NCBI RefSeq assembly: GCF_030704535.1
Contig: NC_081818.1
Span: forward strand, 24,839,001-24,903,000
Reading direction: 5' to 3'
DNA length: 64,000 bases
Source of the DNA: Vitis vinifera
Lineage: Eukaryota; Streptophyta; Magnoliopsida; Vitales; Vitaceae
The position numbers and the translations under genes were made by a program. Under the pieces are notes generated by a model. It had not been told where the DNA came from. It saw only the letters and a program-made list of their open reading frames with translations, and made no database searches. Positions 20,336-32,499 of the stretch are shown one piece after another (positions within the stretch are counted from its first letter, which is position 1; each line of letters opens with the position of its first letter).

Positions 20336-23300
20336 TCAATGTCCATTTGAGAACGCTGAAGTGGAACCATTGTCGGATTGACATTCCCGATCCACTTCAG
20401 AGAGACTCTCAAAGAAAGCAGAATGGAGAGCCCTCACACATTTTTCTGCTTGGTCGTCGTTTACAATCAGAGAAATATTAACCTGTTGTGGAAACAAAAC
20501 AGCATGTCAAGGATACATAATGAGAATTGATGAGGTTTTGACTCCCCAATACACTCATATGTCATAAATAAAAGAAAACAGACCTAAAAGAGTATAGGGG
20601 GGCTAATAAGCGGTGGATCCTGCACCACTAAATCATATTTCAGGTATCCAAACTCAGTGCTTAAACTGAATCTGATTCTTACGGAGCCTTTTAATGATTT
20701 ATGCAGTGATTTTAGCATCTAAAGCTAACATACAGATGCAAACAACCGGAACATGTATGGAAATGAGTCCAAAAAATAGAGCTGAGGGGAAACAGGAAAG
20801 AGACCTTAGATGCGCCTTGAGAGATCATCTGGACGTTGACTCCTTTGGTTCGAAGAACATGAAATGCCTGCCATCACATACAAGTAACAAAGTGAGACCA
20901 AATGAGGATTAGATATATATATATATACAAACAAAGAAACAGCAAACTAGAGGCTGAACATCGCAGCATAACAGTGCAAATGCAGCTGCTTGCCACCACT
21001 TTTTTATTACTAAAAAAACACACACCTTGAGAAAAAAGCAGGTTATTGAGTGTGTTTTAAGCAACAAAGAAGAATGACTGTCAATGTCCATTAAGAACGA
21101 TTTCTAGCAGAATATCTATACATATGAACAGAAGGAGAAACCTCAAGTGTATTTCCTTCCGAAACCTGACTCACTAAAGACACCCATTCAAAAGTGAATT
21201 TTCTGGAAATTAAATGGGGACATGGAGTTCAACTCAAAGACACCCTATGGTTCCATCTACATTACCAAGAAGAATAAGAAGACGAGAGCACACTTCTTAC
21301 AGTAAGAAGATATGTAAGAATTGAAAAGGAACAGCAAAGCCCTAGACCTCTCATACAGAGAGAACAATCCATAATATCAAATCTTTTCAGATTTGAGTAT
21401 TAGTGAAAAAGGAAAGATATCTTCAAAATAACCCAAAATGGAGTAAGTAAATGCATCACAGTACCTTCTCTAGTATCAGTGAGGACATCTGGATATTCCC
21501 AATGAGAGAAATAATTGATCTGTGCTGAAGAAGATTCACAACTGCAATTTTCTCAAGTTCTTCCACAACATGGTCAAGTTCCTGTTCAAAGAAAGTATGG
21601 TCCCAGATATGTTAGGTTATTAAACTCCCTTGACAAGAGAATATCCTACTACAATAACATTAGAATAATGGCAATTATGCTGTCTATGGTGAAGTTAATT
21701 TGGCTCCATGGTGATCATGTCACCACCCTTTGTTTTTTCAATACATATACTACCAAACTCAGTGCACATAAGTGCTGACTTCATGAATGAACCTGAACCA
21801 TCTATTTGGTCAAATTTGCAGCACAATTACAAATATTTAGAGTTGAATGTATATGGGGATTCAAATTGTGAAGCAACATGTTCAATTGTAACATAGAGCA
21901 TGATATCATACGCTTGCCTGCTGAATCAGTTCTCTGCTCCAAAGCTTTGATGGATCCAATGTCAAGGAAATACTAACTTCACTGGTAGCTACAACATCCA
22001 CAGATATACCTAACTCTTCAAATATTGAAAATACCTGCCCAGAGACATTACCATGTGCATTTAAGAAGATTTAAATAGAAATGTTTCACAAACAGGACCA
22101 AGACCATCAAGTTCAGTCCTTTGCTTATTTACCTTGGCAAGGAAACCAAATTGACCGAGCATACGGGTACTAACAATATCCAACATAGTAACATTCCGTT
22201 TCAAAACAATGCTAGTGAGTACTGCCTGAAATTAGGAAAAACTACAGTTAATGCATTTTAAGTTTTCTGGTACAAGAAAGGTTGGGCTTGGCAAATAGCA
22301 TGCTCTACAAACCTTACTCATGTCTCTCGTTCTTGTAATGAGAGTACCTGGAGCATTACGGTTGTAAGAATTCTTAACCCTTACGGGAATATCACCCTCT
22401 CTAGCTGGCCTCATGGACTGTGGATGCAAGACCTGCAAAAGTGAAAATGAAAAAAAGAACAAAGAAAAAAGAGGCATAATTATATTATTCATGATTATTT
22501 TTCATAGAGCCCCTGCTTTTGTTAAATTTGGATGTTTTATCTTGTGGAAGGCCAAGAAATCACAAGGCATTAACGCAGCCAATCTTGATTTGTGATCAAC
22601 TAAGAAGAAAGAAGTACGAACTTGAAGGAATCAGTTGCTTTACGATCGTGTGTACTATACCAAGTTATCTTGCATGAATATGTGTTCATGTGTATTCATC
22701 CTCCTATTTCTTCTTCTTATTCCTGTTCTACTGGTACTGTTCTTAAAATCTTCTTTCATCATGCCAGCATTTTTAAGAACCAATCCAATTTCTTTATAAA
22801 CATACCAAAATTCCCCATTATATATTATCCGCTCAACTATATCTTTGTACTTAATTACACAAAACAGTCATATCCCAGAATTTCCATTGCATATCCTAAA
22901 TGATAATCATGTATTGAACTTAGAAAAATAAAATAATTGGATACAATGTGTCTAAGTTAGAAGACTTCTATGTTTGACACGATATCCAAAATGGACAAGG
23001 TTTCCTTTTAGAAGTGTTTCTGTGACTGAGATGCATAGTTAAGACCTTTTAAATCTGCTGTTTTGATAGCAAAATGAAAGGATGAATTTAGACCAGTAGG
23101 CTAAGAAATCTTCAGCTCTGAAAGGAAAAGGCAACTCCTATATGAATACTGAAAACAAGATAAATTTAGAAACCAAAACTTCCCAGAACAGGTACTGGTA
23201 GACCACAGCCTATAAAGTAAGGACTGGAGATGAGTTGGGCTAGCAGGATTTGGAAAAGGATAGGGTGCACCAAACAAGTCAGGAATAAAAAAAAATGGAA

Positions 23301-25878
23301 ATGAGTCGACTGTTTCCAGAAGTTTAGCCTTACCCCAGAAATCGGTGGCTATTTGGTTATTTTCTTTTAATCATTTACTATTCAAAACTTCAGCTGAAAT
23401 TTTGTGCCAATTTAAAATGTCAACCAAACTTGGAAAATTCAGATTAAGTAATTAAAATATTTGAAAAAGCCACCTCAATGAAATTTGGCCCTATAACCAG
23501 CAATTCAGATGCCTCAGAATGAGGCCCCTAAAACATCTGGATTAACAAACAAGGGTAGCAGCAACCCATACGCTCAAACCAAATGCTAGAGTTACAATAC
23601 CTGAGCACCAAAATATGCAAGTTCAGCCGCCTCATCAAATGTCAAATATTCAACAGGTTTTGCATGTGAATATATGTTTGGATCACATGTCAAAACACCA
23701 TCAACATCCTTCCAAACCTGTAATAAACAAAAAATTAGATTCTCATGTTTTTTTTTTTCAGTTTGGAAGATCATATGAAAGTATGACGAAACAAACTGTA
23801 GATAACTTATATAAGGTTTCCATTGACTTGTTAAAATGTAACTATTTCACATACTAGAAAGAAAAATAAGGTTTGTTTTTTTTTAAACACACGCATTAAG
23901 CATCTGCACTGACCTGAATCTCTCGCAAGCCCAAAGCTTTACCTAAGGTAGTGGCTGTTAAGTCACTACCACCACGACCCAGTGTAGTCACTGCACAAGA
24001 TCTCCAGCCCTACAATCAGGAGCAAATATATATATATACATATAGCATCTGTTGATAAACCTTACAAAAGAACTCCCATTCAAGTGGAGTAGACACTGCA
24101 ATCTTTTCATTGAGAAAATCTATGAAGCAGTTAGCCAGAAGAAAAACCTTTCCCAGGAAGCCAGTAACAATAGGAATTGCAGGATCACTAATCCAATCAC
24201 CAAGTAACCTCTTAGCAACAGCTGGATAAGTTGCTTCCAAAATGTCAGCATTTGTGAAGTCATCTGTGGTTATGAATCCAATATCGAATGCATCATACTA
24301 CAAAACAGTATGCAATGTTACAATTAGCTATTATCTGAAATATCGTTAACAAAGTACACAGGTGTGCAAATACAGAAAGCAGATCATCAGGAAATGACAT
24401 ACTTGGCGGGCCTTAGCACCAATTTTATTCATGTATGCTGCAAAAAGTCTTGTTGACATGCATTCTCCAAATGAAACTAAATAGTCTTTTGTGCGTAAAG
24501 TCAACTCTTTCATCATAGCAATTCCCTTGAGAAGTTGTTCCAATTCTTCTAAGTGAGCTGCAAAATGTTTTTAATACCCACAAAAGCATGAGAGCCAAAA
24601 GAGACAGGAGTAAGGACTAAACAAAAATTAGCTGAACAGGCATGGTGAGGCAGATCAGGAATTAAAGATAGCACATATACTTTAAACCATCAGCTCAGTG
24701 AAAAGAGAATGAGACAAACACTAGGAAGACAGAAAACCTTTAGGAATATAGGATTTAGAAGTAAAATGGAAATTGTTCACATGAACAAAATTAAAGGAAT
24801 CTGTATTAAATTTTGATTCCCCCTATTCCTAATAAAAGGAAAGCATACTATCTAGTGGAGGGACCTAAATAAACCCGCTGCAGGACTTGTTCAAGTTTAG
24901 CTTGGTTGAAATGTAGAGCTCAACCAGAACCCAGCTACAGCTACCCATAAAAGTTTGGTACATGTAGGCTTGGTGATTAAGAGAACAACGATATATGAGA
25001 TTTAGATACAACAAATCATTGTCCAAATTCTTTAGATTAGCAAACAAAATTCGATTCAGAATAAAAAATAGAAACTCACCTGAAATAACAGAACTGTCTA
25101 CTCCAAGCTCATCTGCAGTCCTGAATAAGGTAAATGATGCACTATTAGAACAAGTCTCAAAGGCCTCACTCCAAAAAAATTTAAAAACTTCAAGGAATTA
25201 GATGTTTATAGATCAAAGATGTTTTGTTTTTTTCTTAGTGGTTCTTAATTTCAAAGGAGGTCAAGGAAACCTTTTACCTGAGATGTAATTCTTTTATGAA
25301 GGTCAGCTCATCAATACAGGATGCATTAGAAACACCGCAACTGACAGCCTTTTCACCAGCCTAACACATTAGCAACTAATTATTCCATAAAGACAATACA
25401 TGCAAGCAAAAGAAGAAATAAATGAAAAAAGAAAAGAAAAAAGAAAAGAAAAAAGCATAACGAGGATTTGTACCAGCAAAAGCTTGTTAGTTGTCTTTCC
25501 CATTGCAGAGAGAACAATGACAGGCCTCTCGTTGGGGAAGCTTAGAATAAGATCAGCAACTTCCCTCATCCTCTCGGCAGATGCCACTGATGAGCCACCA
25601 AACTTCATGGCGATAGTCAATTGCTCTGTGACTCCATCAGTGGTTTGATTCTCAGTTTTGCTCTTTTCAAGTACGTCTATAGATCCTCCGCTGCAACAGA
25701 CTCTCAAAACATTTTTTCTAGAAGAATCTTTTACACTTCTACACAATCTGGAACCCCCAGCCACAGATAGGGTAAAATCAACCCGCTGTGACCACAGAGG
25801 TTGACAATGCAAAGATCTTCTTGAGGAAACCGCACAATTGGGAGTTGTAACACCACACAAATGCAATGCACCCGCCAT
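20336..25878 (-). CDS. Monofunctional aspartokinase, chloroplastic, with two ACT domains (13 exons, 567 aa)
   Basis: Exons on the minus strand: 25474-25878, 25278-25360, 25080-25120, 24403-24557, 24148-24297, 23914-24009, 23601-23717, 22313-22432, 22133-22225, 21918-22034, 21465-21581, 20805-20867, 20336-20482. Phases close to 567 residues, the size of Arabidopsis AK1-AK3. The Ser-rich N-terminus (to about 85) is a transit peptide. The kinase domain shows [23 protein letters not shown] and [12 protein letters not shown]. Two ACT domains follow (from [20 protein letters not shown], and from [17 protein letters not shown]), the site of lysine feedback. The enzyme phosphorylates aspartate, the first step to Lys, Thr, Met and Ile. 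No homoserine dehydrogenase domain follows, so it is the monofunctional type. Intron 10 starts GC instead of GT (21917-21916). Which of AK1, AK2 or AK3 it matches is not decided. Confidence 0.94.
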
Positions 25879-26560
25879 CCTAAATCAGCTCAAGAATTTC
25901 AATGTTCTATTTCTCAGCTAATGGATCAGACTACAAAATAAGTTATTTCGACGAATGATGTTCGCACAACAGAAAAATGTTAAATGCAGTATTCGGTTAT
26001 GATAGAAATCCTCAGGGACCTTCAAAATTCGGAGACCTGTCTTCAAGTTCGATCTAATAGACGACCTGCACATTCCGCGACTTGATTAATAGATTTGCAC
26101 AATGAACACTAAAGGAGAAATTCGAAAATTAAACAAAAATCTTCAAACAACTGAGTTACAACTGCAAGGACTTTTTGAGAACTTTTGATTCTCTATCAAA
26201 TAAAAAACGACATAAATCATGACTCTAACATTTGGTTTATTCATTTCTTTCCGCCATTTTCTCGGCAACCAAACACAGAAATGCCGAAAAAAAAAAAAGA
26301 AGAAGCCTCCAAAAAATCCAGGCATTGAAATAAAATGAAAGAACGAGATAGCAATAGACATTGGAGCGTACCTTGAAACAAAGCTCCGAGAAAGAATAGC
26401 AACAAGCAGCTCTCCAGACGCAGCTTCAAACGAAGAAAGAACGTCTGGGTTTAGTTCTAGATTTGTCCAAGGTTCTTTCCTATTCTCCGGTCTATTTTGA
26501 CCACTAAGCTTCGGAGCTCTGAAGGGACGCGAGAAGCAACAGGGCGGCGCCCCCTATATA
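25879..26560 (-). promoter_or_regulatory. Aspartokinase 5' leader with a probable UTR intron and TATA box
   Basis: A TATATA box lies at 26555-26560 on the minus strand, putting transcription start near 26525. A GT donor (CAAG/GTACGC, minus strand) near 26371 and an AG just before the start codon suggest a 5' UTR intron of about 490 bases that ends directly upstream of the ATG. The leader exon would be about 26372-26525. A GGCGCC-containing GC block sits just below the TATA box. Confidence 0.5.
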
Positions 26561-27115
26561 GCCCAAATTTCCATTTTTCCATTCAAAAAGCGTGTTTTTT
26601 TATATTTGAAACCCTTGACAACTTTCTGTTGCAATGGACGGCTGAGATGAAATCTGATGTAACTATAACAGAGCGCATTATTACCATGCTATATTGACAG
26701 CCCATTCGTTCGTAGCGTTGTGGCAAACTGGGTCTGATCTGGATGAGAGAACGACGTATCTCATATCGAACGGCTGTAGGGGTTCGTGTAAAGAACAGCC
26801 CGTGATCGTAAATATTCTTAGACATTATTGGGGCTGAACTATGGGCTCACGATTTTTGGATGTAGAGAGTGGACACTGGTCTTTGAATCAGACGCCAGCA
26901 ATTTCATATTTCTCTACGAGAACGTGGGCGTATAGACTAATGGTTTAGCCTGATTCCTTTGGAATCAAGTCATATATGGTCCCCCGGAGAGAATGTTTTC
27001 CTCTTCTGGAGGCAAACAAAATTTTTGCCTCTCGTTAATTTGATAACATATATTATTTTTAATTTTTCATATTAAAATAAATATAACATAAAGAGTAATA
27101 CTTGTATGTCTTTTA
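26561..27115. other. Intergenic upstream of aspartokinase, no gene recognised
   Basis: Moderate base composition to about 26980, AT-rich after that. Only short open frames. It ends at the flank of the PIF/Harbinger-type element. Confidence 0.45.
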
Positions 27116-28401
27116 GGGGGTGTTTGGTACGTCGGAATAGGGAATGGAATGAATTTGATGATTTCATTTCTAGCATTTGGATGAACTTAGGAATGCAAGA
27201 TTGGAATGATTATTTGTTTCCATTCCAATATTTGATAATAATAGGAATGGAAATGAAAAAGAAATAAATTTATAATAATATCCTTACATATAATTTAAAA
27301 TATTTTTTTATTTTTACTTTAATTTTAAAAAAATAAAATTTGAGAGGTTTTTTGTTATTAAATAATAAGACTAAAAAAAATATATATACTCAATAAATAA
27401 AAAATTAACCATAAAAAATCATATAACCTTAATGCACAAATATTCAATTATTATTTTTATTAAAAATTTGAATAATTTGTCATGCTTAAGTAGTTATAAA
27501 ATTATATTTTTCAAAAAAAATTTATTTATTATAATATTTAAATTCGGAAACGCAATAGATTTTCTGTGAGACGGCAGAATCCATAGCTTTTAACTAGGAA
27601 AGGAAGACGCTGATAATAATAAACAAAGGGGAAAAAAAACCAAAAGTTTTGTTTTTGTTTGTTTTTTTCTTTTTATTTTTTTCCTAACCATTAAAAATTT
27701 TCAATATTGTAAACACGTGAAATCAAAAAATCTTTTTTCAACCATTTCAATTTTTCTCTCCAGTTTCTATTAATACAAAATAAAGAAACATCAAAGATTT
27801 CAAACATAAATTAATAAAAAAAAATTTTAATCGATTTATAGAGAAGAAGAAACACATATAAAGAAGTAGAAGAAGAAAGAGAAAATAAGGTAAACTTGAT
27901 CGAAGATGTAGAAGGGAGTTTTCAGAACCTAGTTGTAGCAAACAATGACAAATCCTAGATCCAACAATCAAAATGAACATCCAAAACCCTATAAATTAGA
28001 AATCGATTTTTTTTTTTTTTTAAATATCGTGAAAGGTTTAATTGATTCAATTTAGAAGAATCACTTGTTGCAGAGAATTGGATGATGAGTGGATCTCTAG
28101 CTTTGCAAAGAAGATAAGAAGTGGATGATGAATAGATCTCTACCTTTGCAAAGAAGATAAACATCGGGTTTGAAGAACAAGATAAGAGGGTAAAATAATA
28201 ATTTAGGTTATTTTATTTTATCAAATAGGTTTAAATGAATCAAAATACCACCTACTTTTAATGAATGCAAATCCGACTCATAAGTTGGATTTAATTTCTG
28301 CCGGAATAATTTTTTATTTCATTTATCCAAACATAGGAATAAGGGAGAAAATGAATGAGATGTCTATTCTCACTCCCTATTCCCGTGTACCAAACACCCC
28401 C
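27116..28401. mobile_element. Non-autonomous PIF/Harbinger-type DNA transposon, 1286 bp, inside an LTR-element target duplication
   Basis: The ends are inverted repeats, GGGGGTGTTTGGTAC at 27116 and its complement GTACCAAACACCCCC ending 28401; further in, GGAATAGGGAATGG pairs with CTCCCTATTCC. TTA flanks both sides (27113-27115 and 28402-28404), the 3-bp target duplication typical of PIF/Harbinger. The interior is AT-rich with short open frames and no recognisable transposase, so it depends on a partner in trans. Removing it with one TTA restores the base order TTTAA directly before the LTR at 28406, which matches the TTTAA after 32345. Confidence 0.85.
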
Positions 28402-28405
28402 TTAA

Positions 28406-28545
28406 TGTAATGACCAGCACCCAGTATTGTCCGCTTTGGGCCCAAAGGGACCCTCACGGCTTTAAAATGCGTCTACTTGGTTAAAAAGAACTTCTACATA
28501 TATAGCGTCAGGAACTTTCTCCCTTATCCGATGTGGGACATCACA
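28406..28545 (-). repeat. 3' LTR of the gypsy fossil
   Basis: Aligns along its length with 32197-32345: AATGACC, CCCTCACGGCTTTAAAA, GCGTCTACTTGGTTAA, ATATAGCGTCAGGAACTTTC and ATGTGGGACATCACA are shared in order. It is about nine bases shorter than the 5' copy owing to one internal length difference. Confidence 0.85.
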
Positions 28546-28659
28546 AACACCTCCTCATGCAAACACAACGTTCTCGTTGTGTCCCACTGGATTGTAGGGT
28601 CAAACAGACAAACACCCCTTACAGAGCCAAACAAACCCCCACACCAAGGTCTGGGATCG

Positions 28660-28671
28660 GCTCTGATACCA
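28660..28671 (-). repeat. Second tRNA-Met-type primer-binding-like site with adjoining LTR-like sequence
   Basis: GCTCTGATACCA occurs again here, inside the gypsy fossil near its 3' LTR. To the right, about 28672-29120 on the minus strand has features seen at gypsy LTR ends (TTATTGGGCTGTGAGCTCA near 29108-29126; a Thr-Val-rich ATGACCGTCATGCCCT edge near 28700). The likely reading is a piece of a second, related element within or fused to the first. Fossil, non-coding. Confidence 0.45.
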
Positions 28672-30281
28672 CTCTATCACGCCCTAAGACCCACTCCAAG
28701 GGCATGACGGTCATTTCACACTTCAAACCCGTAATCGGAAGTTACCAATTACCAAATACCTATTCAGAGTAGCGGAACAAAATCTAAAATCCTCAAAATT
28801 CGATTTCAAATAACCTAAAACATCCACTATCCAAAATCCATTGTCCAAATATTTGCAAACTTAAACAATTTAAGTACTAAAACAAATTTCAAAATCTCCA
28901 AAACTCAACTTTGAACTAACATAAAATTTAAATGATCAATATCCAAATAGCTTCCAAATACCAAAAGATTCAAATGAACATAACTAACAGTTAAACAAAA
29001 TCCAACGTAAAATCCTAAGTCAAATCCTAATGATAATCATTCCTCAGCCTAGCCATCACTCCTCACTCGAACTAAGGGTACCTGAAAAGTAGTCAAATAG
29101 GAATGAGCTCACAGCCCAATAAGGAACATTAATGCAGTCCATAGATCAAATATTTCAAACTCACTTGCAAAATAAGAGATATTGTAATCAATCATTTTCA
29201 TAAAGTTGTAAGTAAATTTTTTTTTTTTTTTTTTTTTTTGCCAATACATTCAAAATTTCTAACTGTATGCATTTATTTCTGATTCAAACAATTTCATATC
29301 AAATTAGTCAAAACATTACAATAATTTATTTACTCTGATCATCAAACATCAAAGGGTGCCCAGTTAGGTGAGACTTTTCAAATGGGTGGCTAACCTTAAA
29401 TTGTTCCTTTAAGGTGGACAAAACCAAACACTACTAGTACTAGTAACCTTTAATCGAAACCCCTAAAGGCTGGGGTTCAAATCAATTACATTCCCCACCA
29501 AGAAATGTAAAGGTCGACTATTATATCTCATTGTCAATGGTCAAAAGTCAACTATTATATCCCGTTGATAAGGGCCAAACAAACCAGAGTCAAATATTTA
29601 TTTCATTTATTTAAATTTGCAACATATAATATCTCCACATTTATTTGTCAAAAACATAATATAAAATTATAACATACTTTTCATGCAAAACAGGTTTGAT
29701 CCATGCATAAAACAGAATATAACTCAAACGTTTTCAAATAATGTATATATATATATATAAAAAATTGTTTCAAAAAAAGAATTTAACAATTACATTAATT
29801 TTCCTTACCTCAAAAGAAGTCCTCAAAAACTTTGGAAAGAAAAAATCTTGAAAATCTACTCTTCACCTAACAAAATATAAGAGGAATAATTATTACTATT
29901 TATCTAAAATTATAGGTTTGACAATCCTAAAATTTTAGGTATTCAAATTAATATTTTTTTTTTATGAAAGATAATTTAATCTATTCATATTTTAAAAATT
30001 AATAAATTTCTAATTCATATAAAACTGAATTTTTTTTAAAATTTATTTCTTGGGACACAACTTAATTAAACTATAATTTATTTCAATAATTAATTTCTAT
30101 GTTATTTATTAACTTACGCTCATAATTATAATATAAAAAAAAACTTTACTTCCTTTTTATTTAAAACTTCTATTCTCTCATATATTTTTTTTTAAACATA
30201 AACTTTATTCCCAATAATACTCCAATATTGCCAACAAAATAATCGACATATATATATTAACTAACAAACACCCTCCATCCG

Positions 30282-30284
30282 TAT

Positions 30285-30316
<32 letters not shown>
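30282..30316. repeat. Compound microsatellite (AC)n(AT)n
   Basis: An alternating AC run at about 30283-30300 is followed directly by an AT run to 30316. Probably length-variable between individuals. Confidence 0.9.
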
Positions 30317-32182
30317 TCATTCTCCAATTCAAATAGGAGTTGTCCCTGGTGCCAAATCAATGGTGAACTCCACCTCCCTCTTTGGTCGCAAGCCAGGTAG
30401 ATCCTCTGGAAAGACATCAGAACAGTCCCTTACAATAGGTATGTCTTTCAACTTTAAATCATTTTCCTCATTCACAACATAAGCTAAAAAGCCTTGACAA
30501 CCTTGACAGCCTTTCCTGAGCAAAGAACTAGCTCGCAAGGCTGAGATCACACGCAGTGGTTTGTCTACATGCTTCCCCTCAAAACTAAAATCAGGCTAAC
30601 CAGGAATGCCAAAAGTCACTCTTTTCCCAAAACAATCAATAGAAGCATGATAAGAAGCTAACCAATGCATCCCCAAAATCACATCAAAATCTTGAAGGTC
30701 CAGAAGTACTAAGTCAACTGTCATCTTTCTATACCCAATCATCACACAATAATCTCTAATTATTTTATTAACCACAACAGAATCTCCCAAAGGAGTAGCA
30801 ACAAATAAATCAAAGTTCATATTATCAATCAGCATACCCAACAAACCAACAAAAGATACGGAAACAAAAGAGTGCGTTGATATAGGATCAATTAAGGCTC
30901 TAGCAAATAAGGTGTGAATTCGAAGGGTACCTGTCACTACATCAGACGTAGCCTGAGTATCTTTATGAGTCATAGCAAATACTCACCCTTGAGCCCTGGG
31001 CTTCTATCTATCATCTTTATTATCCTCCTTAAGCTTCCCAAATACAAATTTCCTATTTTCTGGACAATCTCGAACCATATGTCCCTGTTTTCTACAACTA
31101 AAACAAGCTCTTGTCTCTCTATAGCATGACCTACCCCCATGCTTCTTGCCATAAATAGGACAAATCCCATCTAAATCTTGTGCTGCTTTTCCTTTATTCT
31201 GATTTCTATTTGGAGCAGACCTTTTCTGTGCTTGGTTACCATGAGCACCATCATTTCTATTCATCTTCCTTTGTTGTTCCCTATATTGGTGAAACTCTTC
31301 ATTATCCTTCTCTGCAATAAGGGCTTTGTCTACCACCTCTGAATAAACACTAAGCTTCAGAATTGATATCTTATTCTTCAGATAAGGTTTCAGTCCATCC
31401 TGAAACTTTAATGCTTTTTTCTCCTCTGTAGCAATCAACTATGGGGCAAAACATGATAGTTCGGTAAACTTAGCCTCATATTGGGCCACAATCAAATCCC
31501 CCTGTTCCAAATGGACAAACTCTCCCATCTTTGGTCGTCGAACACTGTCAGGAAAGTACTTCTTATAAAAGGCCTCCCTAAACTGACTTCAAACAATAGG
31601 TCTCTGATCCTCCAAAAGCCTTTTAGTCATGCACCACCAATGGTCTTCCTCTTTGTCTAGCATAAATGCTGCATATGAGGCTTTTTGCTCCTTAGAACAA
31701 TCAATGACATCAAATAATTTCTCTATCTTCATAATCCAAGTCTCTGCCTCTGTTGGATCCAAAGTACTAGAAAAGTAAGGGTGACCCAACTTATTAAAGT
31801 CGTTAAAGAAGCTACCCCTAGAAGATGAGGATTGTCCTTGACCATTACTTCCAGTAGCTCTAGCCTGACGCTCAACCAAGCCAGCCAAAGTCCCTAAATA
31901 TCTATAAAGCCCTTCAGTACTCATAAGGGGCAAAGCCTCAGGTGGAGGAGGTATATCATCATTAGCCTGACTGTTTTGGGAAGATGCAGGTCTCCTTGGT
32001 GGCATAGTGTCCTATAAAGCAACATATATAACTAAATTAGTCACTAAGAAGTCAAATAAGCAAATCAGAATTGTAAAGAATAAAAAAAATCAGACTAGAT
32101 GAAGTTGAAACTTAAACTAATGCGTCACTCATCTATTCCCAAAGGTAAACTAAACAAGTTCCCATCAAAATCACAACCTAAT

Positions 32183-32194
32183 GCTCTGATACCA
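32183..32194 (-). repeat. Primer-binding site of the gypsy fossil
   Basis: On the minus strand this reads TGGTATCAGAGC, complementary to the 3' end of initiator tRNA-Met, the usual primer for plant Ty3/gypsy elements. It starts two bases after the 5' LTR, as expected. Confidence 0.9.
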
Positions 32195-32499
32195 TTTATA
32201 ATGACCCGCACCCAACCATGTAGATATTGTCCGTTTTGGACCCAAAGGGGCCCTCACGGCTTTAAAACGCGTCTACTTGGTTAAGAGGAGCCTCTATATA
32301 TATAGCGTCAGGAACTTTCTCTCCTATCTAATGTGGGACATCACATTTAAACTATATAATTTATTTATTGAAAAATAAAAATTTATGCATCCCTACAATA
32401 ATTTTTATAAATAAATTAGAGAGAAGATTAATTTTTTTCAATTCTACAAATATATATAGTTAAAATAATGTTTTGAAAATCGAATTAAACTTTTTTTAT

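Larger units (their letters stand above)
28406..32345 (-). mobile_element. Broken Ty3/gypsy LTR retrotransposon fossil (about 3.9 kb) with short LTRs
   Basis: Minus orientation. The LTRs are 32197-32345 (5') and 28406-28545 (3'), about 140-149 bp, with TG/CA-type ends and a shared ATGTGGGACATCACA edge. The primer site GCTCTGATACCA at 32183-32194 (complement of the initiator tRNA-Met end) lies two bases inside the 5' LTR. A gag region with a CCHC zinc knuckle (CFSCRKQGHMVRDC) covers roughly 31000-32005, a retroviral-type aspartic protease region about 30596-30973, and only the beginning of a reverse-transcriptase region is recognisable near 30329-30550. The rest of pol is absent and several breaks are evident. 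By eye the LTRs differ at about 16 of 140 positions, which suggests an insertion some millions of years old. The flanking 5-bp duplication is TTTAA, now split by the PIF element. Confidence 0.85.

Noticed and set aside
30914-31129. Plus-strand open frame inside the gypsy fossil
   Set aside because: Antisense shadow of the zinc-knuckle/protease region.
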